In this document: positions 52,695 to 61,093 of the stretch, one piece after another | How positions within the stretch are numbered: position 1 is the first letter of the stretch | Layout: the number at the start of each line of letters is the position of its first letter | Origin: CAZGMN01 sp964645765 | Lineage (GTDB): Bacteria > Acidobacteriota > Aminicenantia > Aminicenantales > Aminicenantaceae | Assembly (NCBI GenBank): GCA_964645765.1 | Contig: CAZYBE010000008.1 | Coordinates: 41,866-105,865, forward strand | Reading direction: 5' to 3' | DNA length: 64,000 nt | Made by a program: the position numbers and the translations under genes | The notes under the pieces: model-generated | Database searches by the model: none | Seen by the model: only the letters and a program-made list of their open reading frames with translations | Told to the model about the DNA's origin: nothing

Positions 52695-53708
52695 GTGAAA
52701 GTCGCTCTTGACGCAATGGGCGGGGACTTTGGCCCCAAAGTCACAGTCGAAGGTGCGGTCAAGGCTTCCCAGGAGTGCAAAGTCGAAATCTTGCTCGTGG
52801 GCGATGAAGCGCTGATAAAGAAGGAACTCCAAAGGCTCAACCATTCAAAAGCAAAAGTCACCATCATCAGCGCTTCTGAAGCCATCGCCATGGGAGAAGG
52901 GCTCTTCTCCTTCCGCAGGAAGAAGCGCTCTTCCATCCGCATCGGGGCTCAGCTTGTCAAGGACGGAGAAGCACAGGCTTTTGTCAGCGCCGGGAATACA
53001 GCCGCGGTTGTCTATATCTCGAAGAAAGTTTTGGGCGCCTTGAAAGGGATAGAAAAACCTGCTCTTTCCCTCCTTGTTCCCACTTTAAAAGGACTTACGC
53101 TCCTCATCGACGTCGGAGCCAATGTCAACTGTCGCCCCCATCATCTGGAGCAGTTTGCGATAATGGGCCATGTTTTTATGGAGAATGTTCTGAGCTTAAA
53201 AAGACCAAGGATTGGCTTGATGAGCGTCGGCGAGGAGAAATCAAAGGGGAACGAGTTGACCAAAGAAGTTTTTGAGAGGCTTCATTGTTCCCCGTTGAAT
53301 TTTATCGGCAATGTCGAGGGCAAAGACGTCTTTTCAGGGAAAGCCGATATCATCGTCAGCGACGGTTTTACAGGAAACGTTGCGCTGAAAGTCAGCGAAG
53401 GAGTGATCGAAACATTCTTTTACATGGCCCGTCATGAGATCATGAAAAATATTTTCTCCAAGATAGGCTTTTTCCTGATGAAGAGAAACTTAAAAAAAGT
53501 TTATAAAAAGGTTGATTACACAGAGTATGGAGGAGCACAGCTCTTAGGAGTCAATGGGGTGTGCATCATCGGTCATGGCCGCTCAAACTCCACGGCGATC
53601 AAGAATGCAGTCAGATTGGCCAAGGACTTTGTCATCAACGGAGTCCAAGAAAAAATCCAGAATGAAATAGCCAAGCTTTCTTGGCCGATTGACACAGCCG
53701 AGGCTTGA
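52695..53708 (+). CDS. plsX: Phosphate acyltransferase PlsX
   Basis: Makes acyl-phosphate from acyl-ACP for phospholipid synthesis. The 337-residue protein has the N-terminal VALDAMGGDFGPKVTVEGA, SAGNTAAVVYISKKVLG, and DGFTGNVALKVSEGV. GTG 52695 follows an AAAAGGGGG site; the nearby ATG is out of frame. It ends one base before the fabG start. Confidence 0.95.
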   Translation: MKVALDAMGGDFGPKVTVEGAVKASQECKVEILLVGDEALIKKELQRLNHSKAKVTIISASEAIAMGEGLFSFRRKKRSSIRIGAQLVKDGEAQAFVSAGNTAAVVYISKKVLGALKGIEKPALSLLVPTLKGLTLLIDVGANVNCRPHHLEQFAIMGHVFMENVLSLKRPRIGLMSVGEEKSKGNELTKEVFERLHCSPLNFIGNVEGKDVFSGKADIIVSDGFTGNVALKVSEGVIETFFYMARHEIMKNIFSKIGFFLMKRNLKKVYKKVDYTEYGGAQLLGVNGVCIIGHGRSNSTAIKNAVRLAKDFVINGVQEKIQNEIAKLSWPIDTAEA

Positions 53709-53709
53709 T

Positions 53710-54450
53710 ATGGATTTCAGTGGACGAACTTCGCTGGTCACAGGAGCTTCCCAGGGAATTGGCGAAGCCATAGCCCTTGAGCTTGCCAGAGGGGGCTCGG
53801 AAGTCGTTCTCGTTGATGTCCAGAAGGAGAAGCTGGAAGAAGTCGCCCGAAAGATAAGGGAGAGTCAAGGAAAGACCTCTGTCTATTGTGCCGATGTCTC
53901 ACGTCTTGACCAGGTGACGAAGGTTGTCGAAGAAGTTCTGGAAAAGCACAAAAAGATTGACCATTTGGTCAATAATGCAGGGATAACCAGGGATAGTCTC
54001 TTAATGCGGATGACAGAGGAGGAATGGGACGCGGTTCTGGCCGTGAATTTAAAAGGAATTTTTAATTTTTCAAAGGCAGTCATAAGGAGTATGATTAGCA
54101 GCCGATACGGCCGAATCATCAACCTCTCTTCAGTTGTTGCTCTGATTGGGAATGTCGGCCAGTGTAACTACTCCGCTTCAAAGGCTGGAGTTATAGGGTT
54201 CACCAAGTCCTTGGCTAGGGAGGTGGCGTCAAGGGGCATTACAGTCAATGCTGTCGCTCCAGGCTTTATCTCCACAGCCATGACCGAGAGCCTTCCTGAG
54301 GCGGTCAAAAAAACATTCCTGGATTTGATTCCCATGAAAAGATTCGGGACGCCAGGGGAAGTTGCTCACATCATCAAATTTCTTCTTTCTGAAGAGGCAG
54401 CTTATATCACAGGACAAGTTATCAATGTCAACGGCGGAATTTTTATGTAG
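53710..54450 (+). CDS. fabG: 3-oxoacyl-ACP reductase
   Basis: Short-chain dehydrogenase that reduces the beta-keto group in fatty acid elongation with NADPH. The 246-residue protein has the cofactor loop TGASQGIG, NNAG, and the catalytic Ser-Tyr-Lys in NLSSVVALIGNVGQCNYSAS and the following Lys. ATG 53710 is taken because it starts the Rossmann strand directly; the frame upstream only adds seven residues from the plsX end. Confidence 0.96.
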   Translation: MDFSGRTSLVTGASQGIGEAIALELARGGSEVVLVDVQKEKLEEVARKIRESQGKTSVYCADVSRLDQVTKVVEEVLEKHKKIDHLVNNAGITRDSLLMRMTEEEWDAVLAVNLKGIFNFSKAVIRSMISSRYGRIINLSSVVALIGNVGQCNYSASKAGVIGFTKSLAREVASRGITVNAVAPGFISTAMTESLPEAVKKTFLDLIPMKRFGTPGEVAHIIKFLLSEEAAYITGQVINVNGGIFM

Positions 54451-54481
54451 CCTTCATAATATTTTTTAAAGGAGGGAAAGA

Positions 54482-54727
54482 ATGGAAAGAGAAGAATTAT
54501 TGAAGAAAATAAAGGCCATTGTCTCAGACAAGCTCAGCATCGGTGAAGACCAGGTCACAGAAAGCGCATCTTTTATCGATGATTTGGGCGCTGATTCTCT
54601 GGACACCGTGGAGCTGGTCATGGCCCTCGAAGATGAGTTTGATATGGACATTCCCGATGAGGAAGCCGAGAAGCTGACAACCGTGGGTAAGGCCATGGAT
54701 TATATCCTTGCCAGCCTCTCCAAATAA
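54482..54727 (+). CDS. acpP: Acyl carrier protein
   Basis: An 81-residue acidic protein that carries growing acyl chains on a phosphopantetheine. The attachment Ser is in LGADSLDTVELVMALE, and the C-terminus has ITTVGKA-like KLTTVGKAMDYI. GGAGGG precedes the ATG. It lies between fabG and fabF. Confidence 0.97.
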   Translation: MEREELLKKIKAIVSDKLSIGEDQVTESASFIDDLGADSLDTVELVMALEDEFDMDIPDEEAEKLTTVGKAMDYILASLSK

Positions 54728-54744
54728 GAATCCCTAAGGCCCGA

Positions 54745-56019
54745 ATGCAATCTCATCCTCTTTCTAGAAGGACTGCTCCTGAAAGGCGTGTGGTCATTAC
54801 TGGAATTGGCCTGGTTTCGCCTTTAGGCATCGGTGTTGAGAAGAACTGGGAAGCCGCCTCGCAGGGAAAAGGCGGGATCGGCCTCATCACCAGGTTTGAT
54901 GTCTCAAGGTACTCAAGCAAGATCGGGGGTGAAGTCAAAAGCTTTGACCCCATTGCGTTTATCGACAAAAAAGAGGTGCGGAAGATGGACCTCTTCATCC
55001 AGTATGCTTTGGCTGCCGCCGAGCTTGCTGTCCAGAATTCCGGCATAGACCATGGCGATCTGGAAGGAGAGAGGTGCGGAGTCTATGTTGGCTCAGGGAT
55101 TGGGGGCATCGGCTCCATCGAGGACAGCCACAAGACGCTGCTCGAGAAGGGGCCAGACCGCGTCTCTCCTTTTTTCTTGGTCTCAGCCATCATCAATGAG
55201 GCTTCAGGCCAGATTTCGATAAAGTACAGAGCGAAGGGTCCGAATTCAGCCACAGCCACAGCCTGCACGACCAGCACCCATGCTGTCGGCGATTCCTTCC
55301 GGATTATCGCCAGGGGGGATGCTGACATCATGCTCGCTGGAGGCTCAGAAGCTCCGATTACACCTCTCGGCCTGGCCGGATTCTGCGCCATGCGAGCCCT
55401 TTCTGTAAGAAACGACCGGCCGGAGAAGGCCTCGCGACCTTTCGACGCCGATCGGGATGGGTTTGTCATAGGAGAAGGCGCCGGAGTCCTCATTCTTGAG
55501 GAATTGGGGGTTGCTTTGAAGCGGGGAGCCAAGATTTATGCCGAAATCGTCGGCTACGGGATGAGTGCAGATGCCTATCATGTCACAGCTCCAGCCCTGA
55601 ATGGAGAGGGCGCTATGCTGGCCATGGACAGGGCTCTTAAGGATGCCGGCATTGAGCCCAAAGAAGTCGACTATATCAATGCCCATGGCACGTCCACTCC
55701 ATATAACGACAAGGTCGAAACGCTGGCCGTCAAGAAAGTTTTTGGCAGCCATGCTTACAAGCTTGCCATAAGCTCAACAAAATCGATGACAGGCCATCTT
55801 TTGGGAGCTGCCGGCGCTGTGGAGGTCGGCTATTCCGCTCTTTGTCTAAAAAACCAGCTCATGCCCCCGACAATCAACTATGAGCATCCAGACCCGGAGT
55901 GTGACCTCGATTATGTTCCCAACAAAGCACGGCCGGCAGAAATCCATTATGCCTTGAGCAATTCTTTTGGATTCGGCGGGACAAACGGGACTCTTCTTTT
56001 GAAGAGGTTCGAAGAGTAA
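54745..56019 (+). CDS. fabF: 3-oxoacyl-ACP synthase II
   Basis: Condensing enzyme of fatty acid elongation (424 aa). The active-site Cys is in TATACTTSTHAVGDS (about 174), with the two catalytic His in NAHGTSTPYND and TGHLLGAAGAV. Residues GFGGTNGTLL near the end are typical. A first ATG at 54745 leaves a basic N-terminal extension (SHPLSRRTAPERR) before the usual VVITGIGLVSP; a later start cannot be excluded. Confidence 0.96.
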   Translation: MQSHPLSRRTAPERRVVITGIGLVSPLGIGVEKNWEAASQGKGGIGLITRFDVSRYSSKIGGEVKSFDPIAFIDKKEVRKMDLFIQYALAAAELAVQNSGIDHGDLEGERCGVYVGSGIGGIGSIEDSHKTLLEKGPDRVSPFFLVSAIINEASGQISIKYRAKGPNSATATACTTSTHAVGDSFRIIARGDADIMLAGGSEAPITPLGLAGFCAMRALSVRNDRPEKASRPFDADRDGFVIGEGAGVLILEELGVALKRGAKIYAEIVGYGMSADAYHVTAPALNGEGAMLAMDRALKDAGIEPKEVDYINAHGTSTPYNDKVETLAVKKVFGSHAYKLAISSTKSMTGHLLGAAGAVEVGYSALCLKNQLMPPTINYEHPDPECDLDYVPNKARPAEIHYALSNSFGFGGTNGTLLLKRFEE

Positions 56020-56097
56020 CCTGTAAGATAGAAAACATTTTAATCGACCCTTTCGCTTATGCCCAAGAAGCAATAAAAATGTGAATAGGAGGCCGGA

Positions 56098-56880
56098 GTG
56101 AACATCTTTGTTTTTGTCAAAAGAGTTCCAGACACTGAATCAAAGATAAGAATAAACCACGAGACGAATTCTATTGTTGAAGAGGGGTTAAATTTCATTT
56201 TGAGTCCCTATGATGAGGTTGCCGTTGAGCAAGGGCTTCGATTGCGAGAGGCAAAGGGCGGCAAGGTCACGGTCTTTTCAGTCGGGAGCGAGGAGTCGCT
56301 GGTCGTCTTGAAGAAGTGCTTGGCTATGGGCGCGGATGATGCTTTTCTTCTGAAGGACAAAACAGCCGAGACTTATGACGGGTTGAGAGTGGCACGGATC
56401 ATCGCCCGGACTTTAGAGAAAAAGTTCCCGGACTATAACCTTCTCTTGTTTGGAAAACAATCCGTTGGCGCCGACAATTCTCAGGTCCCTTCCATGGTGG
56501 CAGAGCTTTTGGGCTTGCCTCAAGTCAATGTGATTACAAAGCTGGAGGTCGAGGGGAATAAGGGCACTGCCCATCGCGAGATTGAGGGGGCTTTGGAAAA
56601 AGTCGCGTTTTCTCTTCCTGCAGTCATCAGTGCTCAAAAGGGCTTGAATGAGCCTCGGTATGAAACCTTGAGGGGCATCATGATGGCCAAGAAGAAGGAA
56701 ATCCCTATTGTCACTCTGGAGGATTTGGGTTTGAAGGAAGAGGATATCGCCTCTTGCATAGAAATTGTCAAGATGGAGAGCCCCTCTCCAAGGCAAGCAG
56801 GAAAGATTATCAATGACCCGCCCCAGGAAGCAGCCAGGAAGCTGGTGGAGTTCTTGCACAAGGAAGTTAAGGTCATTTAA
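56098..56880 (+). CDS. etfB: Electron transfer flavoprotein beta subunit
   Basis: Binds AMP or FAD beside the alpha subunit and passes electrons from acyl-CoA or related dehydrogenases. The 260-residue protein opens FVFVKRVPDTESKIRIN and has NPYDEVAVE-like LSPYDEVAVEQGLRL and GKQSVGADNSQVPSMVAELL. GTG 56098 is 5 bp after AGGAGG. A 230-bp gap with repeat R1-B separates it from etfA, which is unusual for this pair. Confidence 0.94.
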   Translation: MNIFVFVKRVPDTESKIRINHETNSIVEEGLNFILSPYDEVAVEQGLRLREAKGGKVTVFSVGSEESLVVLKKCLAMGADDAFLLKDKTAETYDGLRVARIIARTLEKKFPDYNLLLFGKQSVGADNSQVPSMVAELLGLPQVNVITKLEVEGNKGTAHREIEGALEKVAFSLPAVISAQKGLNEPRYETLRGIMMAKKKEIPIVTLEDLGLKEEDIASCIEIVKMESPSPRQAGKIINDPPQEAARKLVEFLHKEVKVI

Positions 56881-56917
56881 AAGAAGGAAGCATTTCATTG
56901 AGGAAGGATAGGGTTTT

Positions 56918-57063
56918 GATCAGGCTGGGTGGTTCGAAAACACGCCGCTTTTGTCCCAGCGAGCCAAAAGCGGCTCGGTTTCAGGCTTCGCTCTCCTCTC
57001 CCTTCGGTCGAGGAACCATGCCCGCTCAGCCTTCAAACGGTTTTCTCACCACCCAGCCTGATC
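56918..57063. repeat. Palindromic repeat R1-B between etfB and etfA
   Basis: Outer arms 56918-56941 and 57040-57063 are inverted with 22 of 24 matches. The inner hairpin GCCGCTTTTG (56944-56953) pairs perfectly with CAAAAGCGGC (56965-56974). The core 56975-57046 is the same 72 nt as in R1-A. It fills most of the etfB-etfA gap. Confidence 0.9.
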
Positions 57064-57110
57064 TAACTCACGTTGCCGAATTTGAAATGCTTTCATAGAG
57101 GAGGAAAGGA

Positions 57111-58088
57111 ATGATTCTGGTCTTTATTGAGGTGAGAGAAGGGAAAATTAAAAAGTCGTCTTTGGAGGCTCTTTCCGAGGGGAGGAGGAGAGCGAAAGAC
57201 CTGAACACAGAAGCCAATGCTGTCCTTGTCGGGTACAATTTGGAGAATCTTGCTCCGGAGATTTTTCCTTATGGCGCTTCAAAGGTCTATGTTTTAGAAA
57301 ATCCTCTGCTCAGCCATTATTCGACCGCAGCCTATGCTCAGGCTCTTTTCTCTTTGGTGGAGGAGACAAAGCCAGGGATCATCCTCTTTTCCGCGAGTTC
57401 GATGGGCAAGGATTTAGCGCCCAGGCTGGCTGCAAAGCTGGGAGTGACGGCAGCCTCGGATTGCACCAAGACGTCTTGCAGGGACGGGAAGCTTGAGGTC
57501 ATGCGGCCGATTTTTGCCGGGAAGGCCTTTGCCAGCCTGACATTTAAGTCTTCGCCGCAAATGGCGACGCTCAGGCCGAATATTTTTCCCTTAACCGAGC
57601 CAGAAGCGAAAAAGGGTGAGGTCATAAAAAAAGAGGTGGTCATTGCCGAAGGCTTGGTCAAGGCTCAGGTGGTTGAGATTTTTAAAGAGAAGGGAGCTGA
57701 GCTCGATGTGACCGAGGCTGAGATCGTCGTTTCAGGCGGTAGAGGGATGAAAGGTCCGGAGAATTTTGATTTGCTCAGGAACCTCTCGTCTCTTATCCCT
57801 CATTCAAGCGTTGGCGCTTCCCGCTCGGCAGTTGATTCAGGATGGATAGACCATCAGCACCAGGTTGGCCAGACAGGGAAAACGGTCTCTCCCAACCTCT
57901 ACCTGGCATTTGGAATTTCAGGAGCCATCCAGCATCTAGCCGGCATGTCGTCCTCCAAGGTCATCGTTGCCGTCAACAAGGACCCTGAAGCCCCTATTTT
58001 TAAAGTCGCTGATTTCGGCATTGTCGGCGACCTTTTTCAAGTCATCCCTTATTTAAAAGAGGAATTGAAGAAGGTCCTCTCGGAATAA
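57111..58088 (+). CDS. etfA: Electron transfer flavoprotein alpha subunit
   Basis: FAD-binding partner of EtfB, 325 residues. The C-terminal FAD domain has VVSGGRGMKGPENFDLL, GASRSAVDSGWIDHQHQVGQ and YLAFGISGAIQHLAGM. AGGAGG precedes ATG 57111 by seven bases. A terminator follows at 58091. The dehydrogenase partner is not in the window. Confidence 0.95.
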   Translation: MILVFIEVREGKIKKSSLEALSEGRRRAKDLNTEANAVLVGYNLENLAPEIFPYGASKVYVLENPLLSHYSTAAYAQALFSLVEETKPGIILFSASSMGKDLAPRLAAKLGVTAASDCTKTSCRDGKLEVMRPIFAGKAFASLTFKSSPQMATLRPNIFPLTEPEAKKGEVIKKEVVIAEGLVKAQVVEIFKEKGAELDVTEAEIVVSGGRGMKGPENFDLLRNLSSLIPHSSVGASRSAVDSGWIDHQHQVGQTGKTVSPNLYLAFGISGAIQHLAGMSSSKVIVAVNKDPEAPIFKVADFGIVGDLFQVIPYLKEELKKVLSE

Positions 58089-58090
58089 AT

Positions 58091-58112
58091 AAGGGGACGG
58101 TCCCCTTTTTTT
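58091..58112 (+). terminator. Rho-independent terminator of etfBA
   Basis: AAGGGGAC pairs with GTCCCCTT around a minimal loop and is followed by a run of T, two bases after the etfA stop codon. Confidence 0.75.
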
Positions 58113-58216
58113 CAATAAAAATTTTGGGTTTGATTATTTTCCATTTTTTATGATTAAATAGAAGTCAGCAAGAAACCTTGAATGAAACAAATTCATTTAA
58201 GGAAAGGAGGGTGCTT

Positions 58217-58627
58217 ATGAAAAAAACATTGTTCGCCTTTTTTGCCTCTCTCCTGCTGCTCGCTATTCCCTTCTGCTTAAGAATGGCAGTCAAAGCTCAG
58301 GAGGCCACCCTGACTGTCGATGTCGGAGTTATCTGCCGGAATATTGTCGACCGGGGGCCGGTCGAGCCAGGAGAGAGCTTTGAGGCAACGGTGGACAAGC
58401 TCTTCTGCTTTACGAAGATTGTCGGCGCCAAGGAGCCTGTTGACATCACCCATATCTGGTATTACGGCGAAACTGAAAGGTTCAGGATCGATTTGGCTGT
58501 AAGTTCTGCAAGCTGGCGCACTTGGAGCAGCAAGACAATCCAGACCAGTGAGGTTGGAGCCTGGCATGTCGACATCCTTGGCCCGGATGGAGCGGTGTTG
58601 AAAACCCTGAAATTTGAAATCAAATAA
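58217..58627 (+). CDS. Exported DUF2914-family protein
   Basis: A 136-residue secreted protein. ATG 58217, with AAGGAGG upstream, gives a signal peptide (MKKTLFAFFASLLLLAI); a start at 58178 adds 13 polar residues and has no ribosome site. The mature domain has DKLFCFTKIVGAKEPVDITH and the ending WHVDILGPDGAVLKTLKFEI, matching DUF2914, a beta-sandwich domain of unknown function found in periplasmic proteins of many proteobacteria. It converges with the polyferredoxin gene, with 2 bp between stops. Confidence 0.8.
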   Translation: MKKTLFAFFASLLLLAIPFCLRMAVKAQEATLTVDVGVICRNIVDRGPVEPGESFEATVDKLFCFTKIVGAKEPVDITHIWYYGETERFRIDLAVSSASWRTWSSKTIQTSEVGAWHVDILGPDGAVLKTLKFEIK

Positions 58628-58629
58628 CC

Positions 58630-60225
58630 CTAAAAAGGTTCTTTCCCGGGCTTGATAAGCTCGAGCAGGAGCTTATTCCTTTCAGAACGGCTTTCACCGA
58701 CACTCGTCACATAAATTGCAGGGTCATCAACAACCGGGCACTTGTTTTCGCAGATTCCGCAGCCGATGCAGAGGTCGGTGTCGATGAAAGGAGCTGCCGG
58801 CGTTTTTACTGTCCCATCGGGAAGCCTGACTTCAGTCTTGATCAGTTTTATCGCCTTGGGAGATGTCGGGCAGTGTTCTTCGCAGACGATGCAAGGAATC
58901 CCCAAAGCCCAGGGGAGGCAGCGATTCTTGTTGACCCAGGCCAACCCAATCTTGACCTGAAGTTTTTCTTTGATCGCCAGCTCTTTTATTGCACCTGTGG
59001 GACAAACCTGGGAGCAGAGAGAGCAGTAATATTCGCAGTAGCCAGTCTTGGGAACGAGCATCGGGGTCCAGATTCCTTGGGGGCCTGCTTCGCTGAGCGC
59101 AGGCTGGAGAGCATTTGTCGGGCAGACCTTCATGCATTCTCCGCACTTGATACATTTTTGAAGAAACGTCTCCTCGGGGAGCGCTCCTGGAGGCCTGATC
59201 AGCTTGGGGTTGGCACGCTTGGCTGAAGGAGAAAGGCGGAAAAAAGGAACAGCCGCCATTCCCAGGAGCGAGGTGAGAATGAGCTTCCTCCGCGAAAGGT
59301 CCACTTGCGGCAGCTTCTCTGCGGCTAACTTGAAAGGAAAACCGATGGCTCTTGTGGGGCAGATGGCGCTGCAGGTGAAGCAATAGACACATTCTGAGCT
59401 TTTCCAGCCTTCTTCAGGAAACGGCTTGGCCTGAGTTTGACAATGGATGTTGCAGAGCCCGCATTCGATGCATTTTTGCTCATCAATTTTGAGCTTGAGA
59501 AAGTTCCTTCTTGAGGCCATGCCGAGAAAGGCGCCTAAAGGGCAGAGGTAGCGGCACCAGAATCTTTCTCTGGAGAGGTTGAGAAGGACGAAGACAATGA
59601 AGATCAGGCCTAAAAAAAAGCCCTGAGAAAAAGTCGAATTGACGGCAAGGCTTTCGAAAAACTGAACAAGACTGTCTCCAAACGAGGAGAGGTGGACGAG
59701 ATAAAAGAGCCCGAGGAACGAAGAGAAGGCGTGGCTTAGTGCGGGAAGAATACTGGCAACAGAAGAGCGGTAAAGGAGCGAAAAGGGGTCGAAAATTCCC
59801 ACCAGGTCGAGAGAGAAAATAGCTCCGACAAGAACAAAAACCAGAAGGTAATATTTCCAGGCGAGAAGCTTCCCCTCGACATCTTTTGGCTTCATGAGCT
59901 TCGATTTCTTAAAGATGAAAGAGAAAAATTGATGGATTGAGCCTAGAGGGCAGACCCAGCCGCAGGCGACTCTTCCCAGGATGACGGTTAAAACGAGGGT
60001 CAAAGCGGCGAAGATGAAAGTAGCCATGAGGGCGCGGGAAGCGATGAATGTTGCCACGGCCAAAAGCGGGTCGAAATGGAAAAATATTTCCACACGGCCG
60101 ATGTAATCCTTTCCTGGAAAATGTGTTTTTAACAGGAGATAGAAAAAGAGGATGAAAAAGACCGATTGGCTGAGAATCCGGAGGAGCTGGATCAGACGAT
60201 ATTTCTTAGAGCGTTCTTTTTTCAA
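58630..60225 (-). CDS. NapH/NapG-like membrane polyferredoxin fusion
   Basis: A 531-residue iron-sulfur membrane protein. Residues 1-250 have about five helices and NapH-type CGWVCPLGSIHQFF and CRYLCPLGAFLGM motifs. Two Fe-S clusters follow (CIECGLCNIHC, CVYCFTCSAICP). At about 310 is a Tat-like SRRKLILTSLLGMAAVPFF segment, after which comes a NapG-like ferredoxin with CIKCGECMKVCP, CSLCSQVCPTGA, CIVCEEHCP and CIGCGICENKCP. This appears to be a fusion of membrane and exported parts that would carry electrons across the membrane. Start is TTG 60225, inside the DUF362 gene with GGAAG upstream. The partner enzyme is unknown. Confidence 0.8.
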   Translation of the reverse strand: MKKERSKKYRLIQLLRILSQSVFFILFFYLLLKTHFPGKDYIGRVEIFFHFDPLLAVATFIASRALMATFIFAALTLVLTVILGRVACGWVCPLGSIHQFFSFIFKKSKLMKPKDVEGKLLAWKYYLLVFVLVGAIFSLDLVGIFDPFSLLYRSSVASILPALSHAFSSFLGLFYLVHLSSFGDSLVQFFESLAVNSTFSQGFFLGLIFIVFVLLNLSRERFWCRYLCPLGAFLGMASRRNFLKLKIDEQKCIECGLCNIHCQTQAKPFPEEGWKSSECVYCFTCSAICPTRAIGFPFKLAAEKLPQVDLSRRKLILTSLLGMAAVPFFRLSPSAKRANPKLIRPPGALPEETFLQKCIKCGECMKVCPTNALQPALSEAGPQGIWTPMLVPKTGYCEYYCSLCSQVCPTGAIKELAIKEKLQVKIGLAWVNKNRCLPWALGIPCIVCEEHCPTSPKAIKLIKTEVRLPDGTVKTPAAPFIDTDLCIGCGICENKCPVVDDPAIYVTSVGESRSERNKLLLELIKPGKEPF

Positions 60226-61093
60226 TTGTTAACTTCCCCAGGTCGATTTCTCCAAATCCTTTTTGATGGGCAATCTGAAGATAGGGCAATTCTTGGGGGC
60301 CGACGCCCAAGAAACTTGCTCCTGCCGTGTCCACAGCCACATAATCTTTTCCAGCCACCACGGTTTTGTGAAGCTTGACATCGGATAGTCTTCCGCCCTG
60401 CGGTCCATTTCTGACCAGAATCCTGTAAGCGTCAAGGAGCGTGAGGCAGGGCTTGAAGAAGGAAGCCAAGTCGACCATGACCAGGTCAAGCCTTTGGTGG
60501 AGCTGATTGCGGCTTCCGCCAAGAGCTCCCAGCCAATTTTTCATTCCCAGGGTTACTCTTGACAGGCTGTGGGTTTTGGCAATAGGCACGTTTATGATTT
60601 TGTCTGCCTCGATAAAATCTGTGTAGACTTCCCATTCTTTCAGCCATTCTCCATTAAGAGCTGTCTTTTTCAGCCGATGGGGATTGGGAAGGAAGACCTT
60701 GGCCCCGGCTTCTTTGGCCGCAGCTTCGATACCGGAGCGGACATAGGTTCTCGTGGCTGGATTGCACGGGTTGTCTATGACCTTGACCTCTTTTGCCCCA
60801 GCCTCGAAGCAGAGTTCGACAAGAGTCTTGACGATTTCAGGGTTGGTGCAGGCTGCAAGCTCTGGAGTCCTGTCCCAGCCGATATTGGGCTTGACCATGA
60901 CCACGTCACCTCTGGAGATAAAGCGCTGCATTCCTCCCAGTGAAGAGAGGGCTTCCCTGGTTATCATGGCTGGAGAGTCGCCCTGGATCCAGGCTAAGTC
61001 AGGACCGCTTTTGGCCTGGGCAAAAAGCCCGGGATGGACTTTCAGAAAAAGGCTTCCGAGCGCCACATCTTTGATGAAGTCTCTTCTTTTCAT
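60206..61093 (-). CDS. Tat-exported DUF362-family protein
   Basis: A 295-residue protein with a twin-arginine signal (MKRRDFIKDVALGSLFLKV) and the DUF362 core: VKPNIGWDRTPELAACTNPE, VIDNPCNPATRTYVRSGIE, and PIAKTHSLSRVTLGMKNWLG. DUF362 proteins occur with ferredoxin-type partners. The gene overlaps both the amidase (ATGA) and the polyferredoxin (20 bp), so the three are one unit. Function is not known. Confidence 0.82.
   Translation of the reverse strand: MKRRDFIKDVALGSLFLKVHPGLFAQAKSGPDLAWIQGDSPAMITREALSSLGGMQRFISRGDVVMVKPNIGWDRTPELAACTNPEIVKTLVELCFEAGAKEVKVIDNPCNPATRTYVRSGIEAAAKEAGAKVFLPNPHRLKKTALNGEWLKEWEVYTDFIEADKIINVPIAKTHSLSRVTLGMKNWLGALGGSRNQLHQRLDLVMVDLASFFKPCLTLLDAYRILVRNGPQGGRLSDVKLHKTVVAGKDYVAVDTAGASFLGVGPQELPYLQIAHQKGFGEIDLGKLTIEKRTL

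Noticed and set aside
56918..57063. tRNA-like T-arm motif GGTTCGAAAAC in R1-B
   Set aside because: The T-loop-like bases belong to the outer arm of the palindrome; no acceptor, D or anticodon arms can be folded.
27708..57063. CRISPR-like array from repeated R1 units
   Set aside because: Copies are kilobases apart, far longer than CRISPR repeats, without regular spacers or cas genes.
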